A stretch of 64,000 bases of DNA, taken from the NCBI RefSeq assembly GCF_902859695.1, contig NZ_CADIJL010000007.1, positions 167,429 to 231,428 of the forward strand. The letters are read 5' to 3'. The notes under the pieces were generated by a model. It saw only the letters and a program-made list of their open reading frames with translations, was not told the origin of the DNA and made no database searches. This document shows, in pieces, positions 33,582 to 40,523 of this stretch (position 1 is the stretch's first letter; the number at the start of each line of letters is the position of its first letter). Made by a program: the position numbers and the translations under genes. The DNA comes from Achromobacter ruhlandii. Its GTDB lineage: Bacteria; Pseudomonadota; Gammaproteobacteria; Burkholderiales; Burkholderiaceae_B.

Positions 33582-34103
33582 TTACTTCTGCGGCGTATAA
33601 CGCAATTCGTCGAGTTGATAGCCCTGCGCCGTAGCGGCGGCCAGGGCGCGGTCCAGGTCTTCCTTGGGCAGTTGCGGCGAGCGCGACAGGATCCACAGGT
33701 ACTTGCGGTCGGGCGTGCCGACCACCGCCCAGCGGTAGTCCGGGTCCAGTCCGATGACCCAGTAGTCGCCCTTGAACGGCTTGAAGAACGAGACTTCGAG
33801 CTTGGCGTTGTTGCTGCCTTCGACCACCGTGGCGGTGCCCGAGGCCGAGTCGATGTCGCCGTCCTTGGTGCGGCAGCGGTTGTTGACTCCCACGGTGCCG
33901 TCCGGATGCAGCGTGTATTCCGCGGTGGTGTCGCCCACGCAATTGCGCTGGAAGAACATCGGGAAGTTGGCGATCTCGTACCACATGCCGGCATAGCGCT
34001 TCAGGTCGACCGACTCCACGGTCTGCATGGGCGGCGGCGCGGCGTGGGAGATTCCGGCCGCGCTGGCGGCGACGGCCAACAGTAATGTTGCAATGCGGCG
34101 CAT
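33582..34103 (-). CDS. Lipocalin family protein, Blc-like
   Basis: A 173-residue secreted lipocalin. A Sec signal (MRRIATLLLAVAASAAGISHA) precedes the structurally conserved GMWYEIANFPMFFQRNC, and NNRCRTKDG and DYWVIGLDPDYRWAVVGTPDRKYLWILSRSP are typical of bacterial Blc. There is no lipobox cysteine, so unlike E. coli Blc it is probably a soluble periplasmic protein. It may bind lipids or help membrane maintenance. ATG 34103 has a perfect AGGAGG eight bases upstream. Confidence 0.92.
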   Translation of the reverse strand: MRRIATLLLAVAASAAGISHAAPPPMQTVESVDLKRYAGMWYEIANFPMFFQRNCVGDTTAEYTLHPDGTVGVNNRCRTKDGDIDSASGTATVVEGSNNAKLEVSFFKPFKGDYWVIGLDPDYRWAVVGTPDRKYLWILSRSPQLPKEDLDRALAAATAQGYQLDELRYTPQK

Positions 34104-34141
34104 GGGGAAAGCCTCCTGATCCAAAACCCTAACGATACGCC

Positions 34142-35713
34142 TTATTTGCGCGGCGCCTTCAGCGCGGCGTGGTAGCGGGCGACGTAGGTATCGAAATCGA
34201 CGTCATCGGATTGCTCGATGCGCCGCTGTTCGGCGCTGGAGTCCAGCGCGGCCTGGCGGTATTCGGCCGCCACGTCCGCCGGCAGCGGCTGGGCCCGCAG
34301 TGACTGCGCATGCTCGCGGCTCTGGCGCAGCGAATAGTCGTGGAACGATTCGCCGCTGTCGACCAGCGCGGCCAGCAGGCGCGCCGACGGCGTGGCGTCG
34401 GGCCGGCCCAGCTTGGCGCGCTGCGCGGCCAGGCTGTCGGCATAGGCGCTGCCGCCCAGGGCCGAATCGTACAGGGCCGCGTAGGGCGCGATCTGGTCCA
34501 GCAGTTCCTGGCCCCATTGCGCCAGGCCGATGGCCTTGCCGTCGCGGTCCAGTTGCAGGCCGGGCTTGCGGCCTTCCTTGACCACGGTGGAGAAGTTGTC
34601 GGCGCTGCGCTGACAGTAGCCGTTGGCGGGGAAGAAGGGGCTGTCGGAGGCGGCGCAGAACAGCAGGAAGGCGTCGACGAAGCGGCTGGTGTCGGCATCG
34701 ATGCCCACCGGCGATTCGGGGTTGATGTCCAGGCAGCGCACTTCCACGTACTGCACGCCGCGCTCGGCCAGCGCGGTGATCGGGCGCTCGCAGCGGCCGG
34801 TGGCGCGCTTGGGGCGGATGCTGGAGTAGTACTCGTTTTCGATCTGCAGCACGTTGGTGTTGAGCTGGATCCATTCGCCATTGCGATGCGTGCCGAGCTT
34901 TTGGTAGTCGGGCCACGGCTGCGTGACCGCGTCGTACAGGCGGCCCAGGAAGGTATCGAGATCGTTGTAGCAGAGCTTGAGCTGCGACTGGGCCTTGTTC
35001 TGGTAGCCCAGGTCGCTCATGCGCAGGCTGGTGGCGTGGGGCAGGTACAGGGTGTGGTCGCCCAGGCGTTGCAGGCCGTGTTCGCCATCGCGCAGGAAAT
35101 CGCGGGCCAGCGCCGGCGCGGCGCCGAACAGGTACATCAGCAGCCAGGAGTAGCGCGTGAAATTGCGGATCAGGCCGATGTAGCCGCGCGAGCGGCGGTC
35201 CTGGTCGGTGCCGGGCTGGGTGTCGAGCACCGACCACAGCGCTTCGGGCAGCGAGAAGTTGTAGTGGACGCCGGCGATGCATTGCATGGTCTTGCCGTAG
35301 CGCTCGGCCAGGCCGCGGCGGTAGACGTGCTTGAGCATGCCGGTGTTGGACGTGCCATACCAGGCGATGGGAATGTCGGCCTCGGCCGGCAGCGTGGCCG
35401 GCATCGACTGGTTCCAGATCAGCTCGTGGTCCAGCACGCTGTAGACGTGGCGGTGGGTGGCGGTCAGTTCGGCCAGCAGGGCGTCGACGTTGTCGTGGGT
35501 GCCGGTGATCAGTTCGAGCAGCGATTCCGAATAGTCGGTGGTGACGTGTTCGTTGGTCAGCGCGGAACCGAGCCCGGCCGGGTGCGGCGTGCGGGCCAGG
35601 ATGCCTTGCTCGTCGACGCGCAGGCCTTCTTTCTCGATGCCCCGCAGGGTCTGGGTCAGTAGCGAGCGGTTGGCCTCCAGGCGGGAGAGGCGTTGGGCGG
35701 CGGTATCAGTCAC
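34142..35713 (-). CDS. gshA: Glutamate-cysteine ligase, type 1
   Basis: The first enzyme of glutathione synthesis: ATP-dependent ligation of L-glutamate and L-cysteine. The 523-residue protein shows RGIEKEGLRVDEQG and TDYSESLLELITGTH near the N-terminus, GVHYNFSLPE, RYSWLLMYLFGAAPA, the YNDLDTFLGRLYDAVTQPWPDYQKLG region and VEVRCLDINPESPVGI, all characteristic of the E. coli type. The start is GTG 35713 with GAGAAGA upstream. The lysophospholipase gene lies 32 bases upstream in the same direction. Confidence 0.95.
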   Translation of the reverse strand: MTDTAAQRLSRLEANRSLLTQTLRGIEKEGLRVDEQGILARTPHPAGLGSALTNEHVTTDYSESLLELITGTHDNVDALLAELTATHRHVYSVLDHELIWNQSMPATLPAEADIPIAWYGTSNTGMLKHVYRRGLAERYGKTMQCIAGVHYNFSLPEALWSVLDTQPGTDQDRRSRGYIGLIRNFTRYSWLLMYLFGAAPALARDFLRDGEHGLQRLGDHTLYLPHATSLRMSDLGYQNKAQSQLKLCYNDLDTFLGRLYDAVTQPWPDYQKLGTHRNGEWIQLNTNVLQIENEYYSSIRPKRATGRCERPITALAERGVQYVEVRCLDINPESPVGIDADTSRFVDAFLLFCAASDSPFFPANGYCQRSADNFSTVVKEGRKPGLQLDRDGKAIGLAQWGQELLDQIAPYAALYDSALGGSAYADSLAAQRAKLGRPDATPSARLLAALVDSGESFHDYSLRQSREHAQSLRAQPLPADVAAEYRQAALDSSAEQRRIEQSDDVDFDTYVARYHAALKAPRK

Positions 35714-35745
35714 GGAATCTTCTCGATGGGGTCTGTCGCCGGATT

Positions 35746-36654
35746 TTACGGGGTGCTGGCCTCCTCTGCCGAGGGAGCCTGTACTGGGGACAGGGACAAT
35801 TGCGCGGCGGTGCGCGCCAGCCACTCGTCCAGGTCGGCGTAGACCGGGTCGGCGATGGGGGCGGTTTCGTTGAAAATCTCGTGCCAGGCGGTGTCGTACC
35901 AGCGCAATGTCAGCAATTCGGCGGGCGCGCGCTGGGCGAACTGGCGGCTGCCCTCGGCCGCCACGATGGAATCGTCGCCGGCCACCATCAGCAGGGTGCG
36001 GCAGGCCAGGAGATGGGCTTCCCGCAGGGAATCGCGGCCGCCGTCATCGACGAAGCGGGCCAGCCGGCCGGTCATGCTGCGCCGCACCAGGGGGTCGGAC
36101 CGGTAGGCCTTGACCACCGCCCGGTCGTGCGAGATGCGGGCCGGCGCCAGGCCGTGAGGAACCCGCAGGTCCGGCGCGTGCAGCGACATCCAGGTCAGGG
36201 TACGGCGCACCCACAGGGGCACGTTGACCACGAAGGGCGGCGAACTCAGCACCAGGGCGTCGATCGGGGCCAGCCGCTGCAGGGCGATCCGCACCGCCAC
36301 CAGGGCGCCCAGGCTGTGGCCCAGCAGGATCGGCGGGCGGCCGTGGGCGGCGGTCCAGTCGGCCAGGCGCGCCACGGCGTCGGTTACCAGGTCCTCCTGG
36401 CGCGCCAGGGTGGCGGGCCGGCCGCCGGAGCGGCCATGGCCGCGGTGGTCGTGGGCGCCCACCGTCCAGCCGCGCGCGGTCAGCCAGCGCGCCAGCCGGT
36501 CATAGCGCCCGGCATGCTCGCTCAGGCCATGCAGCAGGTAGATGCCGGGCGTGCCGGGGCCGATGATCGGCGGGGGCACATTCGGGGCGGCGGGCCAGAC
36601 ATAATTGGCCAGGGGCGTGCCGTCGGGCGCTGGGGTGGTCGAAATCGGCGACAA
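35746..36654 (-). CDS. Lysophospholipase/monoacylglycerol lipase-like alpha/beta hydrolase
   Basis: A serine hydrolase of the PldB/MGL family: IYLLHGLSEHAGRYDRLARWLTARGWTVGAHDHRGHGRSGG, the nucleophile elbow LLGHSLGALVA, and late acid/His in AGDDSIVAA and AWHEIFNE. It probably cleaves lysophospholipids or monoacylglycerols. The start is uncertain. I prefer TTG 36654, preceded by GAGGA at ten bases, giving about 302 residues; ATG 36729 would overlap the divergent lipoprotein gene and has no ribosome site. A potential signal is lacking. Confidence 0.8.
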   Translation of the reverse strand: MSPISTTPAPDGTPLANYVWPAAPNVPPPIIGPGTPGIYLLHGLSEHAGRYDRLARWLTARGWTVGAHDHRGHGRSGGRPATLARQEDLVTDAVARLADWTAAHGRPPILLGHSLGALVAVRIALQRLAPIDALVLSSPPFVVNVPLWVRRTLTWMSLHAPDLRVPHGLAPARISHDRAVVKAYRSDPLVRRSMTGRLARFVDDGGRDSLREAHLLACRTLLMVAGDDSIVAAEGSRQFAQRAPAELLTLRWYDTAWHEIFNETAPIADPVYADLDEWLARTAAQLSLSPVQAPSAEEASTP

Positions 36655-36700
36655 TTTGGGGCTGTCCTCGAAATGAAAAGACCGTGGGGTCTTTACGGTA

Positions 36701-37240
36701 ATGACGATTTCATCGCTGTTTCGTTTCATGTTCAAGAAAGCCGGCCTGATTCTTGTGGTGGCCCTGCTGGCCAGCGCCTGCTCGCCCCGTTACAACTGGC
36801 GCGAAGTGGACGTGGCGGACGGCCGGGTGCGGGCGGCGTTCCCGGACCGCGTGCAGACCGAGACCCGCCAGCTGCGGCTGGACACCCATACGCTGTCGTT
36901 CACGCTGGCCACCGCCACCGTGGGCGAGGCGGTGTTCGCGATCGGATCGGCGCCGCTGCCGCCGGAGATCGCGGCCGACCCCGTGGCGCGGCAGGCGCTG
37001 GGCATGGCCCTGATGCGCTCGCTGTACGTCAACATGCAGGCGCCGCCGCCCACCGAATGGCCGCCCTACGGGCAGGACATCGACGTGCAGGGCAAGGCCA
37101 TGGGCAAGCCTGGCTGGCTGCGGGCGCGGGTGTGGGTGACCGACACCATGCTGATCGAGGCGGTGGCGGCGGGCACCGAAGCCAGCCTGCCCGAGGAACG
37201 GGCGCGTGAATTCCTGAGGTCGGTCGTGGTCAAGCCGTGA
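36701..37240 (+). CDS. Uncharacterised outer-membrane or periplasmic lipoprotein
   Basis: A 179-residue lipoprotein: hydrophobic helix FKKAGLILVVALLASAC with the lipobox LASAC, then a mature domain starting SPRYNWREVDVADGRVRAAFPDRVQTETRQLRLD. The last part contains TEWPPYGQDIDVQGKAMGKPGWLRARVWVTDTMLIEAVAAG, suggesting a small beta-rich fold. I do not recognise a named family. ATG 36728 would give a minimal lipoprotein signal; 36701 has slightly better context. It is divergent from the lysophospholipase gene and converges on the LuxR-like gene four bases away. Confidence 0.75.
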   Translation: MTISSLFRFMFKKAGLILVVALLASACSPRYNWREVDVADGRVRAAFPDRVQTETRQLRLDTHTLSFTLATATVGEAVFAIGSAPLPPEIAADPVARQALGMALMRSLYVNMQAPPPTEWPPYGQDIDVQGKAMGKPGWLRARVWVTDTMLIEAVAAGTEASLPEERAREFLRSVVVKP

Positions 37241-37244
37241 CGGT

Positions 37245-37481
37245 TCACACCAATCCCCGCCGGATCGCCGCCGCCACCGCGGCGCGGCGGCCGCGCACCT
37301 GCAGCTTGCGGCAGGCGTTGCGCAAATGGAAATTGACGGTGCTTTCGCTGATGTCGAGGATGCGGGCGGTTTCCCAACTGGTCTTGCCGATGGCGCTCCA
37401 GTGCAGCGAGGCCGATTCTCGCGGCGACAGGCGGATGGCGGCGGGCGCCCGCGGCGGGGCGAAAGCGGGTTTGGCGGACAT
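37245..37481 (-). CDS. LuxR-type HTH-only DNA-binding protein
   Basis: A 78-residue protein made of little more than a GerE/LuxR HTH: LSPRESASLHWSAIGKTSWETARILDISESTVNFHLRNACRKLQVRGRRAAVAAAIRRGLV. No autoinducer-binding, receiver or other sensor domain is present in frame upstream; an open frame to ATG 37610 adds only 43 residues without resemblance to one. It might be a free-standing regulator like GerE, or the remnant of a LuxR gene. ATG 37481 is chosen because 37610 would overlap the divergent transporter gene. Confidence 0.7.
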   Translation of the reverse strand: MSAKPAFAPPRAPAAIRLSPRESASLHWSAIGKTSWETARILDISESTVNFHLRNACRKLQVRGRRAAVAAAIRRGLV

Positions 37482-37599
37482 GGCGGATACGGCGTGGTGC
37501 GACTGGCAAAAGACAACCCATGCTCCGGCCCGGGATGGCCGACGGACAAGCGCCGATGCCGCTACGTATCTCACTTTGAATCTCTGATGGAATAAACGG

Positions 37600-38499
37600 A
37601 TGCTGGCCATCGCGCAGTTCTATTTGTCGGCCATCGTGCTAATGCTGCCCCTGTTGTCGTGCGTCGGCATCGGCGTGTTCTGGGGCAAGCGCGACCTGCC
37701 GTTCGGCGGCGCCTTCATCACCACCCTGGTCACGTCCGTGACCACGCCGGCGCTGGTGTTCCATACCTTCGTCACCACCCACCTGGACGACCGCGCGCTG
37801 GCCGACGTGGCGGCCGCCACGCTGCTGGCGCTGCTGCTGTGCGCACTGGCCTGCGCCGCGCTCCTCAAGCTGGGCCGCCTGCCGGTGCGCACCCTGTTGC
37901 CGACGGCCTTCCTGCCCAACGCCGGCAACCTGGGCCTGCCGATCTCGCAACTGGCGTTCGGCGATGCCGGACTGTCGGTGGCGGTGGCGTTCTTTGCCGT
38001 CAATTCTTTCGTGATGCACACCATCGCGGTGCGGCTGCTGCCCGGCGTCAACACCAAGGGCAGTTGGAAGAGCCCGATCCTGTTGGCCTCGGTGGTGGCC
38101 GTGGCCATGCGCCTGCTGCACATCCCGGTGCCGGCCTGGCTGATCGAGACCGCCCGCATGCTGGGCGCCGTGACCGTGCCGCTGATGCTGCTGAGCCTGG
38201 GGCATGCATTGGCGCTGATCCCGGCCAATGGCCTGCGCGATGGCGCCAAGGTGGCGGCGATGCGGCTGGTGACCGGACTGGCCGCGGGCCTGGCGATCGT
38301 GTGGATCCTCGATCTGGAGCCGGTGCTGGCCGGTGCGCTGACGCTGCAGATGGCCATGCCGTGCGCGGTGGTCAGCTACATGTACGCCAAGCGCTACACC
38401 GCAATGGGCGATACGGCCGCCGGCGCGGTGCTGGTGTCGACCGTGGTGTTCCTGTTGCTGGCGCCGCTGATGCTCTGGTTCAGCCACGCCGGCCCATAG
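37600..38499 (+). CDS. AEC family transporter
   Basis: A 299-residue inner-membrane protein with about ten hydrophobic segments of the auxin efflux carrier/MdcF superfamily. TTPALVFHTFVTT, LLPTAFLPNAGNLGLPISQLAFGDAGL and a C-terminal AMPCAVVSYMYAKRY (the NxGxxG-like and final permease motifs) are visible. Malonate, malate or similar organic acids are usual substrates. It is divergent from the HTH-only LuxR gene. An intrinsic terminator follows. Confidence 0.87.
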   Translation: MLAIAQFYLSAIVLMLPLLSCVGIGVFWGKRDLPFGGAFITTLVTSVTTPALVFHTFVTTHLDDRALADVAAATLLALLLCALACAALLKLGRLPVRTLLPTAFLPNAGNLGLPISQLAFGDAGLSVAVAFFAVNSFVMHTIAVRLLPGVNTKGSWKSPILLASVVAVAMRLLHIPVPAWLIETARMLGAVTVPLMLLSLGHALALIPANGLRDGAKVAAMRLVTGLAAGLAIVWILDLEPVLAGALTLQMAMPCAVVSYMYAKRYTAMGDTAAGAVLVSTVVFLLLAPLMLWFSHAGP

Positions 38500-38903
38500 G
38501 GTCTGTTCACTCTGGCAAGAGCCTCACACAGGCAGGCAATCGGGCGCCTGGCCTGGCGGGGGCGCCACCGCGCGCCGCCGGGCAACGGCGGCCGCGTTTT
38601 TTTTGCGTGCGCTCATGCGGTCCGCGCCGCCGGAATGTGATGCCTCGTGTCATTTTTCCGCCCCGATTTCCGCCCTTTGAGGACTGCGCATTCCGGCCGT
38701 CCGATTCTGGATAGCGCGCGCTTCTTTCGCCGCAGGCATTCAGATACTTTGTGTATCCAATTGACCGTGGTGGTCGATTCGCTCACTTAATTTTGTGCGT
38801 CGGCCGCGCGGTCTTTTCGTCCATTTCAGGTACCTGGAATCAACGCATTCCTCGTGATTCAGGTTCCGGCGACATCGTCGCGGCCGATGTTGGAAGTATC
38901 AAA
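38500..38903. other. 404-base intergenic region, AT-richer at its right side
   Basis: It contains the terminator at 38574-38604 and, from about 38640 to 38900, a stretch of noticeably lower G+C than the surroundings. This part is expected to hold the promoter of the barrel/Ig operon; a TTGACC at 38761-38766 has no convincing -10 partner. No gene is supported. Confidence 0.55.
38574..38604 (+). terminator. Intrinsic terminator after the AEC transporter
   Basis: The stem GCCGCCG-GGCAA-CGGCGGC is followed by CGCG and eight T. It lies 75 bases after the AEC stop codon. Confidence 0.8.
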
Positions 38904-40523
38904 ATGCCTCAGCCCGTTCCCTTGCGGAAATCCATCGCCCATCGCGCGGCCCATTCCAATACGGAATCGTCTCCTGGCAAGATGCCTGCCGACCGTGGCG
39001 GGCCCCTGTCCTGCCACGGCATGCGAGCGCTGCTGCTAGCGCTGGCCGCGGCCTTCGCCTCGCCCACGCCAGCCAGGGCGGCCGGGTTGCCCGACTTGCC
39101 GGCGCCGCAAGCCGGCGACAAGCGCGAACTCGAACGGGCCTTCGCTTCGTTCCTGCAGGACTCCGCGCGGGCCGAGCAGGCGCGGCGCGATGCCCGCGGC
39201 AATCCCATGATGGCCGCGGCGGCCGACACGCGCATGGGCGCGTCAAATGCGAACCTGACCGTGCCCGTGGGCGACGGCACCCTGGCGCTGGGGCGGGATT
39301 CCTTCGCGCTGTCCACGCCCGATTCGCGTTTCCGGGTCGGCGGCGGCGCCATGGACAACGCGCCGATCGGCCGCATCGAATATTCCCGGCTCATCACCGA
39401 TCGTTTCGCGCTCGGCGCGAGCGTGCAGCTCGGTGAATACCAGCGCGAACTGATCGGCCGCGGCATTTTCGTCGACGCCAGCAAGCAATACGAATTCGAC
39501 GCCGCGGTGTCGCTGATGAAGGGCCGGCCGTCGTTCGATTTCGATTCCGGCAGCGCGCGCGTGCCGGTCACACAGTTGGCGGGCATCGTGGCGGCGCGCC
39601 GCCTGTTCGCACCGGAATCGGGGCTGGGACTGCATGCGCTGGGCGCATCCGCGTGGGGCGCGCGCGCCCACAGCCCGAACGACCTGTCGAGCCGCACGGT
39701 GGTCGAGGACTACGCCAGCTACACCCGGGTGCTGTACGACCCGCGCCGCATCTCCACGGGCCGCTTGTTCGGCGCCAGCGTCGACATGCAATACGCGCCG
39801 TTCTCCACGCTGGTGCTCAACACGTCGCTCGGCTTGGAACACGAACGCTATCCGATGGGCGACGGCTCGGTCGAGAGCCGCCACCGTCCCTATCTGTCCG
39901 GCGGCGTGAAGTTCGCGGTCTACAAGGACTACCTGTTCGACATGCGCGTATCGACCGGCGTGTCGCGCGACCTGGTCGCCAGCCTGTCGGGCGACAAGGC
40001 GCGGCTGTCGTTCGGCATGTCGCGCGGCCGCGATGGCGCGCTCAACAGCAAGACGGTCATGGTCTACGTCGACCTGATGAAGCTGATCTCGCCGTCGCGC
40101 TATACGTCCGACGGCAGCTCGCTGGCCATGCGCGAATCGCTGCGGCAGTACACCGGCGAGCGCCTGCTGGACAAGGCCGTCACGCGGCCCGACCGCATTC
40201 CGCAGACGTTCCTGGCCAAGGTCGACCGCACCGGCGTGCAGGAAGTCTTCATCGAGAAGGCCGGCCTGCCGCCGGGCGCCAAGGTCAGCGCCGATGGCCA
40301 GCGCCTGACCATCGCCGTGGGCAGTGGCGCGCTGACGCTGGCGGCCGTGCAGAAAAACGGCGCCGCGGTGGCGATGCTGCCGCAGTTCGCGGTCGCGCCC
40401 GCGCAACTCTCGGTCGACCTGTTCAGGCTGCCTGTGCCGGCGCAGACCGACGAGTACGTGGTGCGTGTCAGCGACGCCACCATGGCGACCTACAACGTCA
40501 AGATCACCGTGGGCCGCAAATGA
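38904..40523 (+). CDS. Predicted outer-membrane beta-barrel protein, first gene of a barrel/Ig-repeat pair
   Basis: A 539-residue protein I do not recognise. It has an unusually long N-region before a signal core (RALLLALAAAFASPTPARA, cleavage near residue 59), a short helical segment (70-112), then about 260 residues with alternating hydrophobic and polar residues and aromatic girdle-like patterns (RVGGGAMDNAPIGRIEYSRL, FALGASVQLGEYQREL, SLGLEHERYPMG, SGGVKFAVYKDYLFDMRVSTGV), consistent with a barrel of roughly 12 strands. A C-terminal domain of about 110 residues (430-539) looks like a beta sandwich. Start ATG 38904 has GGAAG upstream; ATG 39018 would give a plain signal peptide. Its TGA overlaps the next ATG. 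Surface export or display of the partner protein is inferred only from this pairing. Confidence 0.7.
   Translation: MPQPVPLRKSIAHRAAHSNTESSPGKMPADRGGPLSCHGMRALLLALAAAFASPTPARAAGLPDLPAPQAGDKRELERAFASFLQDSARAEQARRDARGNPMMAAAADTRMGASNANLTVPVGDGTLALGRDSFALSTPDSRFRVGGGAMDNAPIGRIEYSRLITDRFALGASVQLGEYQRELIGRGIFVDASKQYEFDAAVSLMKGRPSFDFDSGSARVPVTQLAGIVAARRLFAPESGLGLHALGASAWGARAHSPNDLSSRTVVEDYASYTRVLYDPRRISTGRLFGASVDMQYAPFSTLVLNTSLGLEHERYPMGDGSVESRHRPYLSGGVKFAVYKDYLFDMRVSTGVSRDLVASLSGDKARLSFGMSRGRDGALNSKTVMVYVDLMKLISPSRYTSDGSSLAMRESLRQYTGERLLDKAVTRPDRIPQTFLAKVDRTGVQEVFIEKAGLPPGAKVSADGQRLTIAVGSGALTLAAVQKNGAAVAMLPQFAVAPAQLSVDLFRLPVPAQTDEYVVRVSDATMATYNVKITVGRK

Noticed and set aside
32020..33984. 654-residue minus-strand open frame
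   Set aside because: It runs antisense to the Bug receptor and the M14 hydrolase, and out of frame with the lipocalin; no domain recognised.
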